Assembly (NCBI GenBank): GCA_016719385.1
Contig: JADJZA010000001.1
Span: forward strand, 806,001 to 870,000
Direction of reading: 5' to 3'
Length of the DNA: 64,000 bases
Source: Candidatus Microthrix subdominans
GTDB lineage: Bacteria; Actinomycetota; Acidimicrobiia; Acidimicrobiales; Microtrichaceae
The notes under the pieces were generated by a model. It made no database searches, was not told the origin of the DNA, and saw nothing but the letters and a program-made list of their open reading frames with translations. Positions 52,892 through 61,867 of this stretch are shown here, piece by piece. Made by a program: the position numbers and the translations under genes. How positions within the stretch are numbered: position 1 is the first letter of the stretch; every line of letters begins with the position of its first letter.

Positions 52892-53776
52892 TCAGTTGAC
52901 GGGGAACTCGGTGGCCATGCCCATGGCCAGATGGAGCACGCCGTCGCTGCCGGGCAGGGCGCAGTACACGAGGTAGTTGCCCGGGTCCTGCTTCGGGCCG
53001 AGGTCGACCCACCCCTGATGGCCGGGGCTGATCGCCCCGAACCCGCCCACGGTCTCCAGCGGCGGAGGGCCGTTGAAGTCCTTGGCCCAGGCGACCGCGT
53101 CGGCGCTCGTTTTGTTCGGAGCGAGCCTGCCCACCCCCGCCTCGTGGGGCATGGATGGGTCGTCGTTGACCACCTTCCACACGCCGCTGCCGTCGAACCC
53201 CTTGGGCAGCGTGATCTTCATGCCCGGTCCGAGCTTGATCGTTCCCTTGGCGGTCGGCTCGGCGGCTCCCTCAGTCGGGGCACCCACCGTGGTCTCTGCG
53301 ATGAGCATGTTCTGCTGCTCGTCGAAGTCGATCACGGTGTAGTTGCCGGGGTCGAGGTCGAAGGTGACCGCCTGCGATGCGCCGGCGTTCACCTGGGCGT
53401 TGCCGCCCTCGTAGGTGACCAGCGAGTCGAACTCGGCGTCGCTGGCCTGCTCGAGTTGCTTCACGCTGACCCCGTCGTTTCGGCGGAAGAAGGCCAGGTG
53501 GTGGCTGCGCTTGGTGCTCGGCGAGGCGTCGAGTTGCACGTCGACCAGGCCGCCCGGCATCTGAGCGGGCATGTCGATTGCCGTGTCGCTCAGCCTGATC
53601 TCGCTCTTCGGCCTGGCCACGGTCGCTTCGGCCTCCGCCTGCGGGGGGCTGTCCTGGTCGCCGCACGCTGCGACGCCGGTGAGCAGGAGCACACCGGCGA
53701 GGGCGGCGCCGCACCGAGAGGCGCGACGGATCTTGGTTGGTTGTTGATGGCTGCGTTGCTTGAGTTGATTGTTCAT
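52892..53776 (-). CDS. Cupredoxin-like copper-binding lipoprotein
   Basis: A 294-aa secreted lipoprotein: signal GAALAGVLLLTGVAAC with lipobox VAAC, then two beta-rich domains. The C-terminal one has a blue-copper ligand set: His in DPSMPHEAG, Cys in YLVYCALPG, His in GVLHLAM and Met close behind. The N-terminal domain (PGNYTVIDFDEQQNMLIAE) is probably a degenerate cupredoxin without the ligands. It may carry electrons or bind copper at the outside of the membrane. Followed by a small membrane-protein gene. Confidence 0.8.
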   Translation of the reverse strand: MNNQLKQRSHQQPTKIRRASRCGAALAGVLLLTGVAACGDQDSPPQAEAEATVARPKSEIRLSDTAIDMPAQMPGGLVDVQLDASPSTKRSHHLAFFRRNDGVSVKQLEQASDAEFDSLVTYEGGNAQVNAGASQAVTFDLDPGNYTVIDFDEQQNMLIAETTVGAPTEGAAEPTAKGTIKLGPGMKITLPKGFDGSGVWKVVNDDPSMPHEAGVGRLAPNKTSADAVAWAKDFNGPPPLETVGGFGAISPGHQGWVDLGPKQDPGNYLVYCALPGSDGVLHLAMGMATEFPVN

Positions 53777-53904
53777 GATCCGAGTGGACCTCGGTGGCGA
53801 TCACGCCGTCATGGGCGACCGGTGCCGATCACCCGTGAGATCTGCACGACCGCGTCGTGACCCTTTCCCATGACATCGGGCTCGCCCGGTGCGACGATGA
53901 CGAC

Positions 53905-55995
53905 ATGACCATTGACGGCCAGCCGGCCGTACAAGCTTCGCTGCGTGACGGAGAAGCTCCGCTGCGTGATGGAGTAGCTCCGCTGCGCAGGCCGCTCGCG
54001 TCGTTGCCGTGGCCGTGGGTCCTGACCCTTGCGGTCACGGCTGTGTGCGCGTTGGCCACCATCCCGCTGGCGGTCGTGACCGTCCAACAGGGGACGGATC
54101 AGATCGTGGGCGAATGGATCTTCGTCACGTTCACGCCCGGTTTCGCCGTGGCCGGGTGGTGGCTGCTGAGCCGCCGACCCGGCATGTGGATCGGCCGGCT
54201 GTACCTGATCGCAGGCCTATCGACGGCGATCACCGGGATGGCCGCCGGGATCGCCGGAGTGGCCTACCCGGACCATGCAGCGCTGGTGGCCTGGTCGATG
54301 TGGGTGGTGTCGTGGCTGTGGCTGGTGCACGACTCCGTGATCACCGTCGTGGTCGTGCTGTTCCCCCGTCGGGTGCCCCGCGGCCGGCTGGATCGGGTGC
54401 TGATCGGGATCGTCGCGGTCTCGACGGGCGTCTCGATGGTGGCGGCGGCGTTGCGGCCCGGGCTGATCGTGACCACGCCGGACAATCCCGACGGTGCCCC
54501 GGTGCACACGCTGAACCCGGCCGGCGTCCCCGGGCTGAGGGGCATCGTCGACTCGGTCGGCGGCGCCTACCTGGCCCTGACGTTGGTGCTGAACCTGGTG
54601 ATTCTTGGCCTGATCGCCACCCGTTGGTGGAGGGCCTCGGGCGTCGAGCGGCGGCAGTACCGCTGGGTGTTCCTGCTGTCGATCGGGAGCTCGCTGGTGG
54701 CACCACTGGTTGTCGTGTTCCCGGTGTGGATCGGCCCGTTCGTCGCCGTGGGCACAACCTTCGCGTTCCAGATGTTCCTGGTGGTGGCCATCCTGAAGTG
54801 GGACGTCTACGAGGCAGGGGTGGTGCTGCGGCGATCGGCGCTGGCCGCAGCTCTGCTGGCCGTCGCACTGGGGGTGTACGGCGCGGTGGTGGTGGTGACG
54901 GCCGTGGCCGTCGGTGGGTTCGGACCGCTGCCGGCGACGGTGGGGGCGATGGTGGCCGTCTTTGCCTTCGGACCGCTGTCGTTGGTGGTCCGGCGCCGGG
55001 TCAACCGGTTCTTCTACGGGCGGCGTGACGACCCGTACTCGGTGCTGGCATCGGTCGGCCGCGGACAGGCGGAGGCCTCCGACGTCGATGACGCCCTCGA
55101 CCGCCTGCTCGCATCGATCTGCGCCGAGCTTCGGCTGCCGGGCGCCGCAGTGAGGGCCGACGACGGCGATGTGCTCGCTCAGGTCGGTGACACCGACCTG
55201 CCCGCCGCCGACCGGCTCGAGCTCCGGCACCTCGGGGAGCGGGTCGGCACACTGCAGATTGCGGCGCGGCGGGGTACCGACGGCCTGACCGAGGCCGACC
55301 GACCGCTGCTGAACTCGCTGGCCGACGCCGTCGCCGCAGTCGTGGCGGCGCGCCGTGCGGCGGATCACCTCCAGGTGGCCCGGGACCGCCTGCTGATCGC
55401 TCGAGACGAGGAGCGCTCCCGGTACCAGCGGGATCTTCACGACGGGCTGGGGCCGCGGCTCACCTCGGTGGTGTTCAGGCTGGACGCCATCTCCAATCAC
55501 CTGAATGCTGGTCGACCCGACGCGGCCAGGGTGCTGGCGGACGACGCCCGGGCCGAGCTGCGGGACGGGGTCGACGAGATCCGCACCTACATCGACCAGT
55601 TGGGCGATTCGATGGTGGCCGCATCCGGGCTACGAGAAGCGCTGTTGGAACGCATCGCCAGCCTGACCAGCGCCAGGCCGGTCGATATGCGGGTGACGAT
55701 CGGTGACCTCGGGGCGTTGTCCGCCGCGATCGAATCCGCCATCCTCGCCGTCGCCTGCGAGGCGGTGACCAACGTGCTGCGACACACCGCTGCCCAGAGC
55801 TGCTGCGTCGAGTTGCGACGAGACCGGGACCTGTTGCTCACCATCACCGACGACGGGGGCGGCTTGGGAAGCGGCTTCACCCCCGGTGTGGGCGTCGGCT
55901 CGATGCGGCACCGCATCGAGCGCCTCGGCGGCCGGTTCAGCATCGTCGACGGCGACGTCGGGGCGACCGTCTCGTGCGCGGTTCCGGTCAGCTGA
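53905..55995 (+). CDS. Membrane sensor histidine kinase (NarL-system type)
   Basis: A 696-aa kinase. About eight membrane helices (~35-340; e.g. LILGLIATRWW region) are followed by a GAF-like domain (LASICAELRLPGAAVRADDG), the HisKA_3 box RYQRDLHDGLGPRLTSVVFR with the phospho-His (~512), and a HATPase with AVACEAVTNVLRHTA (N box) and TDDGGGLGSGF (G box). It phosphorylates the response regulator encoded next, whose ATG overlaps its stop (TGATG). Stimulus unknown. ATG 53905 is chosen because the upstream frame lacks support. The N-terminus contains a short tandem repeat. Confidence 0.88.
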   Translation: MTIDGQPAVQASLRDGEAPLRDGVAPLRRPLASLPWPWVLTLAVTAVCALATIPLAVVTVQQGTDQIVGEWIFVTFTPGFAVAGWWLLSRRPGMWIGRLYLIAGLSTAITGMAAGIAGVAYPDHAALVAWSMWVVSWLWLVHDSVITVVVVLFPRRVPRGRLDRVLIGIVAVSTGVSMVAAALRPGLIVTTPDNPDGAPVHTLNPAGVPGLRGIVDSVGGAYLALTLVLNLVILGLIATRWWRASGVERRQYRWVFLLSIGSSLVAPLVVVFPVWIGPFVAVGTTFAFQMFLVVAILKWDVYEAGVVLRRSALAAALLAVALGVYGAVVVVTAVAVGGFGPLPATVGAMVAVFAFGPLSLVVRRRVNRFFYGRRDDPYSVLASVGRGQAEASDVDDALDRLLASICAELRLPGAAVRADDGDVLAQVGDTDLPAADRLELRHLGERVGTLQIAARRGTDGLTEADRPLLNSLADAVAAVVAARRAADHLQVARDRLLIARDEERSRYQRDLHDGLGPRLTSVVFRLDAISNHLNAGRPDAARVLADDARAELRDGVDEIRTYIDQLGDSMVAASGLREALLERIASLTSARPVDMRVTIGDLGALSAAIESAILAVACEAVTNVLRHTAAQSCCVELRRDRDLLLTITDDGGGLGSGFTPGVGVGSMRHRIERLGGRFSIVDGDVGATVSCAVPVS
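53935..53987. repeat. 21-bp tandem repeat in the kinase N-terminus
   Basis: Two full units (53935-53955 and 53956-53976) and half of a third share GCTyCGCTGCGTGAyGGAGwA, encoding ASLRDGE-APLRDGV-APLR. In-frame unit length means copy-number change would only lengthen the cytoplasmic N-terminus. Confidence 0.7.
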
Positions 55996-56648
55996 TGGGC
56001 GAGCCCGTCACCATCCGGGTGGTGGTCGCCGACGACCACGCGTTGATCCGGACGGGCATCGCCACGTTGCTGGACTCGTTGGACGATCTCGAACTGGTGG
56101 GTGACGCCGCCGACGGCGAAGCGTTGCTGGCCGTCGTCGATGCCACCCGTCCGGATGTGGTGGTGATGGACGTCAACATGGCTGGCATGGATGGGATCAC
56201 CGCCACCCGGCTGGTGCTGGAACGGCATCCCGAGGTGGTGGTGCTGGTGCTGTCGATGGTCGAGGACGATGCCAGCCTGGCGGCGGCGATCGAAGCCAAG
56301 GCGTCGGGCTACATCCTCAAGGCCTCGACAACCGACCAGTTGCCGCACGCCATCCGGACGGTCGCAGCGGGAGGCGCCGTCTTCGATTCCCGGATGGTCG
56401 AACGGCTTGTACACCGACGACCGGCTCCGGTGGCGGAGCGGCCCTTCCCGATGCTGACCGACCGCGAGCTTGAGGTGCTGGGCCATCTTGCGAGAGGCGA
56501 GGCCAACCAGACGATCGCCAGGTCGCTGACGATCAGCCCCCGAACCGTGGCCAACCACGTCTCGAACATCCTGATGAAGCTGCCGGCGCTCGATCGGACC
56601 GATGCCGTGATCCAGGCGCGTGCGGCCGGCCTCGACCTGGTTGCTTGA
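55995..56648 (+). CDS. NarL/LuxR-type response regulator
   Basis: A 217-aa two-domain regulator. The receiver has VVADDHALIRTG (acidic pair), VVVMDVNMAGMDG (phospho-Asp ~58) and ASGYILKAS (Lys). The C-terminal LuxR-type HTH is LTDRELEVLGHLARGEANQT with TIARSLTISPRTVANHVSNI. It acts with the kinase encoded directly upstream. Translational coupling by TGATG. Last gene of the chromosomal-looking block. Confidence 0.92.
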   Translation: MGEPVTIRVVVADDHALIRTGIATLLDSLDDLELVGDAADGEALLAVVDATRPDVVVMDVNMAGMDGITATRLVLERHPEVVVLVLSMVEDDASLAAAIEAKASGYILKASTTDQLPHAIRTVAAGGAVFDSRMVERLVHRRPAPVAERPFPMLTDRELEVLGHLARGEANQTIARSLTISPRTVANHVSNILMKLPALDRTDAVIQARAAGLDLVA

Positions 56649-56671
56649 CATCCACAAGGGGTGCTTACAAC

Positions 56672-56911
56672 ATGCAAGCTATGGCAAACGTGCTGATCAG
56701 AGATCTTCCCGACGACGTGCATCGAGAACTGCGGCGACGGGCCGAGGCAAGCGGGCAGTCGCTCCAGAGCTACCTATCCATGCAGTTGGCCCGAGTAGTA
56801 GAACGCCCAACGTCCGACGAGCTTCTGGAACGCGTTGCCCGACGAGCATCCGGTCGGATCGGCCTTGAGGAGGCGGTTGCCGACCTTCGTGTCATCAGGG
56901 CGGAGCGATGA
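56672..56911 (+). CDS. FitA-like antitoxin (ribbon-helix-helix)
   Basis: A 79-aa antitoxin (ATG 56672 or 56681; MANVLIRDLPDDVHRELRRR). The ribbon-helix-helix is followed by SGQSLQSYLSMQLARVV and a toxin-binding tail ending VADLRVIRAER. A TTGACA -35-like box lies at 56645-56650. It overlaps the toxin frame by ATGA. Intact, while the toxin next to it is frameshifted. Confidence 0.8.
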   Translation: MQAMANVLIRDLPDDVHRELRRRAEASGQSLQSYLSMQLARVVERPTSDELLERVARRASGRIGLEEAVADLRVIRAER

Positions 56912-57302
56912 TCGTCGTCGACGCTTCGGTGCTGGCGAATGCGCTTGGAGATGGACACGAGGCGGGTGATGCCGCGGCTGCGCGAGGATGCAGCTGGCGG
57001 CGCCGGATTTGGTGGACTGGGAGACGCTTTCGGTCCTGCGAAAGCGCTGGCTGACCGGGGACCTGAACGATGAAGAGATTGCCGAGAGCGTCGATGCCTT
57101 GTGCGATCTTGAGCTGGAGCGGTACTCCGCTCGCCCGATGTTGTCTCGAGCACTGGAGTTGCGACACAACCTGAGCCCATATGACGCGGCCTATGTCGCA
57201 CTCGCAGAACTGCTCGACTGCCCGTTGGTGACGGCGGATGCCCGACTTGTAAACGCGCCAGGCTCGCAGTGCGAGTTCCGCTTCGTGGTCACCATTGGAT
57301 GA
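56908..57302 (+). pseudogene. PIN toxin (VapC/FitB-like), frameshifted
   Basis: The start MIVVDASVLANALGDGHEAG carries the first catalytic Asp in one frame; after about 56975-56990 the gene continues in another (LAAPDLVDWETLSVLRKRWL ... LSPYDAAYVALAELLDCPLV, TADARL) to the stop at 57302. One base is missing or extra. All catalytic acidic residues are still encoded, so the break is probably recent. The second part could start at ATG 56988 but would lack the active-site Asp. Confidence 0.7.
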
Positions 57303-57834
57303 GGGCGTCGGGCTTAGGGGCCGCGCGGACGGGTAATAGAGATGTGCCGGTGTTAGCCCCTCCCACGGGTTGTGTTGTCAACCCGCCACTGATTCAGAGT
57401 GCGAGTCATTTGCGTGAGAGTCATAAGATCACAGTCGAAGTTCGTCGTATATCATCCGACATATGATCGACCGCAATGCCCGTCGCGGAGAGCAAGGCGA
57501 AGTGGGCGCCACCGCGTTCGCTGGATTGGTCAGTCCCGCCCCGTTGCGGCATCGGGCTGCGGGTCTGAACGATGCCGCAAAACTGTGCGGTTCCCTTCAC
57601 CCTCAGCGTGTCCGCGAAACGTTTGGGCGTCCCAAGAGTGGCCGCTGAGCGTCTCGACCCGTTCCGGGTCGCAACCTTGAATGCTTCGTATCCGTCCGGT
57701 TCTATAGCAGCACCACCGATGAATACGGCCACGGCGTCCTCGGATTATTCATCGCCCTTCTTAACGATCCACGCTGGACTCCACCGCCCACCGGAACCTA
57801 AATCGTTAGATCAGTCGTGAGTCGGGAGCAGCGT
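57303..57834. other. Region without a supported gene; one stem-loop
   Basis: About 530 bp. CGGGTTG (57366-57372) and CAACCCG (57379-57385) form a 7-bp stem with a 6-nt loop and may end vapC transcription. Around 57420-57475 the base composition is lower in GC. Open frames on both strands have no protein-like pattern. Probably insertion-scarred sequence. Confidence 0.4.
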
Positions 57835-58353
57835 ATGGTGCACGAAGGCGAGCCTCAATGGGACCTGTTCATCTCCTATTCTAGGAGCTCAGCGGGACCC
57901 AAAGCTGCCCAGATCCAGCGTTCGATAGAGCGGGTTGCGAAGAACGCAGGCACGACCATCAGGTGCTTTCGTGACGAGACTTCACTGGCGCTTGGTGCTG
58001 AGCTCAGCGAGCGACTCACCGATGCGCTCGCTCGGTCGGCAAACCTCGTTGTCTTGTTGTCACCGGAGGCGCAAGCGTCAAAGTGGGTGGACCTTGAGAT
58101 CCGTAGTTGGGCCGATGCCAACCACGACGCGTCCCATCTCCACCTTCTCAAACAGTCGCCTGACACCGTTCTTGGGTGGGATTCCGACCTCCAAGACTTC
58201 ACGGCGGCCAGCAATGTCCCTGAGCCTCTCCGCGGAGCGTTCCCTCCGAGCCAATCTGGGCCGACGTGTCGACCGCCGACCTACAGCGACGGGAGATGCC
58301 GCGACTCGTTGCGTCCGTTCTTCAGCGCCCAGTGGAAGAGATTCTGCAGATAG
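57835..58353 (+). pseudogene. TIR domain, N-terminal part of a frameshifted TIR/TM/propeller-like protein
   Basis: From ATG 57835 (GGGAG upstream): WDLFISYSRSSAGPKAAQIQ, CFRDETSLALGAELSERL, NLVVLLSPEAQASKWVDLEI, the usual succession of a bacterial TIR domain. After about residue 137 (58245-58260) the natural continuation EPIWADVSTADLQ lies in another frame, that of the next feature. The last 30 residues of this frame (SQSGPTCRPPTYS...) are therefore not native. TIR domains of this type may cleave NAD+ or signal; here it would be tethered to the membrane. Confidence 0.72.
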
Positions 58354-61031
58354 AGGTTCACGACGAGCGTCGCCGACGCCGCCGCGTCCTGTCCACGACG
58401 GGTGGGCTTTCCGTGCTGTTGGTAGTTGCGCTGTTGGCCACGCTCGTCGCGTACGTTCGACAGGGCCAAGTCGCCCGCGAACAACGCATATCACTGGCCC
58501 AATCCGCAGCAGCGCACGCCACCGACAACGCCAGACTCGATCCGGTCGATGCCGTGGGAGAGATGACCGAGGCGCTTAATACCGATGGTTCCAACGTTGA
58601 GGCCCAGGCCCACGCAATTGTTAATCAGTTGGCAGGCTTCCGATCGATCCTCGACACAGGCGACGGATTCGTGGGTAGTTCGGTGTCGATTTCGTCAGAC
58701 GGCAAGTTCGTGTCGATGCAGCGTCGCGATGGAACGGGCTTCCAGGTCTGGGATGTCGACCGTGGCCGTCCGATAGCTTCAATCGCCTTGCCGAAACGGG
58801 CGCAATGGTCGGAGCCCCGCTTCATATTGCGCACATCCAAGAAGGGACGCCCGCAGGTAGTCGGTTGCATTGACGACTCCATCGTCCTACTTGGAGAGGC
58901 CGGGATCGTCGACCGATACGACAAGGGACGGATACGGACCGACTCGCAAAGGGTTGAGGAGTACGGCGGTGTCTGTGTGATCCATCGCTACAAGACCTAC
59001 GTGTTGATCGAGGATCTGAATTCGGTCGTCGTGTTGCGCGACAACGCTGACAAGCTCGACGTGATCGACGCTTACGACGGCACGGTTGACTGGGTCGCTG
59101 GCGACGAAGGGTTCGTAGCGTTGGTCAAGGGGTGGACTGGCGACTACTTGACGGGCTCAGTCAAGCACGCCGACCCACAGCTCGTGAGGGGACGATCCGA
59201 TGTCTCGGGAAACTCCGAGGTTGATCTCGATCAGTCCTACTTCGATGCGCTGGGAATCGACATCGCGATGGAAGACGTGTTCTCATCCCAATGGTCCATT
59301 CATGATAAGTCCGTGTCTGGCGACGTCCTCATTTCATGCGGCGACTGCGAGACGAAGACGGGAGTATCGCGGCAGTTCATCTTTGTGGCGCCGATTGATG
59401 GCCCGCTTGTCTTGCACGACGAACTGAACGGAGCAATTGCCGCTTCATTCCCAAGCTCGGGTTCTGGTTTCTGGGTGCTCAACCGGGACACGACGGTGAC
59501 GTCGCCTGACGGCAGCATCGTTGCGACGGGACTCAAAGAGTTCACTTCGTCACAATTCGACGAGATGCCGATGATGAGCTCGTCGGATACGATTTATTCT
59601 CTAGACATAAAGGCGATCGGGTCTCGAGTTGTGGTGCAGACGGCGGATGAGTCGGTCGTTCTCGCCCCAGCTGCGCTTGTCGCCGCTCAGTCGGCCACAC
59701 TGACCGGAGCGTCAGGCGATGCACCGCCAAAGGGTTTCGTTGTCGAGTTGACCTTCTCCTCTGGGTCCTTTCGTGACGCTGTGTCGGATTCATTTTCGCC
59801 GCCCTTGGACTCGGACAACAAGCTGATTCTTCTCGGCGACCGTTCACAGATAGTCGCGATCACCAGCGACGACGCCAAGCCAGACACGGTGGTCTCCGGT
59901 CTGGCAAAAACACCGCTCACCTTCGGTACAGTCGATGTGGCGCCTGGCGACACGACCGGCGTTGTCCAATTGGATGGTGCGGTGGTCGGGTTCAGTAACG
60001 GCCTAAAGACGGGGCCCGCTGGGATGATACTCGAGGATGGACCCGATCTCGCGCTCGGTCTTAACGTTGGCGGGGTATCGGCGTCGGATACCCCCGGGGA
60101 GGTGGCCATCGCTCTCGGCTCGAGCGTGCTCATCACCCAAAGCCCGTCGACCACGAGCAAGCCGCCGACCCTGGCTCGCAAGCCGTTCTATCCGTCGACT
60201 ACGCCAGACCTAGAAGATTGCACGGCCTCTTCCTACGTGCTCGGCGATACGCGTTCCAATCCGCAGCTTGACAAGGCCGTGTTCGCAGTAAGCCACTACG
60301 ACGGCGGGAAGGAGTTCGGCGAGGACTTGGCCCCCACCAAGGAGTGGAAGAAATGTTTGAACGGATCGGTCGTCACACCCAATCGATTCGTCTTGGCCAC
60401 CAGCGATGCCGGTGATTTGTCAGCATTCGCTGTTGCTGGCGACCCCTGGGCCCGGTCATTTCGCGAGGTCAACGTTTTCGACCGCAAGCGCAGCATCTGG
60501 CGGAAGTACACCCTTCCGTTCGATGCTGATTCCGACAGCGTGGCGGTCTCAGCTGCACCCCAGCGGCTCATGGCACGTGACCTCGCAACAAACCAGATGA
60601 AGCTACTCAGGTTGGAGGGCGGACGTGCTCGGGTTGTCTCGACGTGGCGAACGCCCACACCGGACATCTCGCCATGGGCGCTGAGCTTCGATGGACGTGC
60701 GTTGGCCACGGGCCAGGGGAATAAGGGTGGGAAGATGTTGGTTTTTGATGCCAACGATGGGTCGCTGCTCATGTCGCCCCGACACACCAACGCCGTGGAG
60801 CTGTCTATACCCCATTCGTTTCTTCACATCACGCCTGCAGCGAGCCTCAGGACGACTGCATCGGTAGCTGGCGAATACCGGTGGGACTGGGGTGCCTTTC
60901 TGTCTGACGACGAATCGGGTGACTATGAACCTGTCTTTGAACGGTTCACAATCGATGGCGCTCAGCTCTGGCCACCCCGACGCGAACTGAGGCGTCAACT
61001 CTGCGCGTTGGTAGCCCCGTCACCGTGCTGA
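58266..61031 (+). CDS. Membrane and beta-propeller-like part of the TIR protein (downstream frame)
   Basis: A 921-aa frame continuing the TIR protein. It begins with the conserved linker (REMPRLVASVLQRPVEEILQ), a basic stretch RRRRRV, one transmembrane helix (GGLSVLLVVALLATLVAYV), a helical segment (REQRISLAQSAAAHA) and then ~750 residues of beta-rich repeats (VSISSDGKFVSMQRRDG; FQVWDVDRGRPIASIAL) like WD40-type propellers. In related proteins TIR, helix and propeller are one chain; here a one-base indel separates them. ATG 58266 could start the second part alone. The domain order suggests an outside sensor with a cytoplasmic TIR effector. Confidence 0.65.
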   Translation: MSTADLQRREMPRLVASVLQRPVEEILQIEVHDERRRRRRVLSTTGGLSVLLVVALLATLVAYVRQGQVAREQRISLAQSAAAHATDNARLDPVDAVGEMTEALNTDGSNVEAQAHAIVNQLAGFRSILDTGDGFVGSSVSISSDGKFVSMQRRDGTGFQVWDVDRGRPIASIALPKRAQWSEPRFILRTSKKGRPQVVGCIDDSIVLLGEAGIVDRYDKGRIRTDSQRVEEYGGVCVIHRYKTYVLIEDLNSVVVLRDNADKLDVIDAYDGTVDWVAGDEGFVALVKGWTGDYLTGSVKHADPQLVRGRSDVSGNSEVDLDQSYFDALGIDIAMEDVFSSQWSIHDKSVSGDVLISCGDCETKTGVSRQFIFVAPIDGPLVLHDELNGAIAASFPSSGSGFWVLNRDTTVTSPDGSIVATGLKEFTSSQFDEMPMMSSSDTIYSLDIKAIGSRVVVQTADESVVLAPAALVAAQSATLTGASGDAPPKGFVVELTFSSGSFRDAVSDSFSPPLDSDNKLILLGDRSQIVAITSDDAKPDTVVSGLAKTPLTFGTVDVAPGDTTGVVQLDGAVVGFSNGLKTGPAGMILEDGPDLALGLNVGGVSASDTPGEVAIALGSSVLITQSPSTTSKPPTLARKPFYPSTTPDLEDCTASSYVLGDTRSNPQLDKAVFAVSHYDGGKEFGEDLAPTKEWKKCLNGSVVTPNRFVLATSDAGDLSAFAVAGDPWARSFREVNVFDRKRSIWRKYTLPFDADSDSVAVSAAPQRLMARDLATNQMKLLRLEGGRARVVSTWRTPTPDISPWALSFDGRALATGQGNKGGKMLVFDANDGSLLMSPRHTNAVELSIPHSFLHITPAASLRTTASVAGEYRWDWGAFLSDDESGDYEPVFERFTIDGAQLWPPRRELRRQLCALVAPSPC

Positions 61032-61149
61032 CAATGGCCCCTCGTTGAGTTCCAGTGCGTCAGCGATAAGGGTGTCATCGACCTTTTCCACGGAACACAG
61101 TGTCACCGCAACAGTGCACTCAGCACGCTCTCCACCGTGGCAGCGTCCG

Positions 61150-61265
61150 AAGAACGAGAACTCCAACCGGCAGCTGCGTTTCTGGTTCCCCAAAGGCACC
61201 GACCTACGCGGCTACAGCCAGGCCGAATACGACCATGCGTGCGCCGTGCTCAACAGTCAGCCACG
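61150..61265 (+). pseudogene. IS30-family transposase, C-terminal remnant
   Basis: The plus strand reads NENSNRQLRFWFPKGTDLRG then LNSQPRR, the final catalytic-Glu region of IS30 transposases. Nothing else of the element remains. It abuts an IS256 remnant on the opposite strand, so this spot has taken repeated insertions. Confidence 0.75.
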
Positions 61266-61600
61266 CCGTCAACATGGCCTTCAATCAGCAGACGAGCGTT
61301 GCGCTGACGCCCTCGCGGGCAGTGACCGATAGAACCCACCGACCCTTTGCGGAGTTTCGGGATCCCAACGGTGATGTCACCAGCAGGTGTGGACACGAGC
61401 TTGTCGCGGTGCCCGTTACAAAGGTTCGTCCGGGACATGGATCGTTCGTTGGGCTCGGCGCCGATCAGGGCCGACAGTTCGGCCTCGATCAGCTCTTGGA
61501 TCGCGTCGGCCACGATCTCGGCCAGGCTCGCCGCTAACGGCGAATCAACGGCGGTGAGTGACGCAGACAGCGCGTTCAGGGCAGAATCAGGTGTGGTCAT
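61250..61600 (-). pseudogene. IS256-family (mutator) transposase, N-terminal remnant
   Basis: On the minus strand, IQELIEAELSALIGAEPNER and HRDKLVSTPAGDITVGIPKL are the conserved N-terminal part of IS256-type transposases, ending after LRKGS near 61335. The DDE core is missing. Upstream (61600-61690) may hold the element's end. Inactive. Confidence 0.78.
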
Positions 61601-61867
61601 CGTGCGGTGTTCCTCTCAGGTACTTGGTCGTTTCCGAGAATCGCACGATGACCGCCACCCTCACGGTGATGGTCCCGAACTACACCACGTGATGGGACTC
61701 ACCCCGTCCTTGCGGTAACTGACGAATACCCTGGCTCCAACTGGTGCCCCTTCTAATGATGCTCGACCGGCCAACTCTGCGTTGTCCGCACACTATGAGA
61801 GTAAATTGGGCGCCATCGAAACTCATCACGTACGCGCCGAACTGGGCCAGCCGACGGAAGCGACACC
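61601..61867. other. Intergenic, probable insertion-sequence end
   Basis: Apart from the likely terminal sequence of the IS256 remnant (61620-61700) I see no gene here. The following membrane-protein gene starts at 61868 and its promoter should lie in this stretch. Confidence 0.35.

Noticed and set aside
54217..55500. 427-codon open frame antisense to the histidine kinase
   Set aside because: His/Gln/Arg-rich antisense artefact; the kinase motifs on the plus strand are complete.
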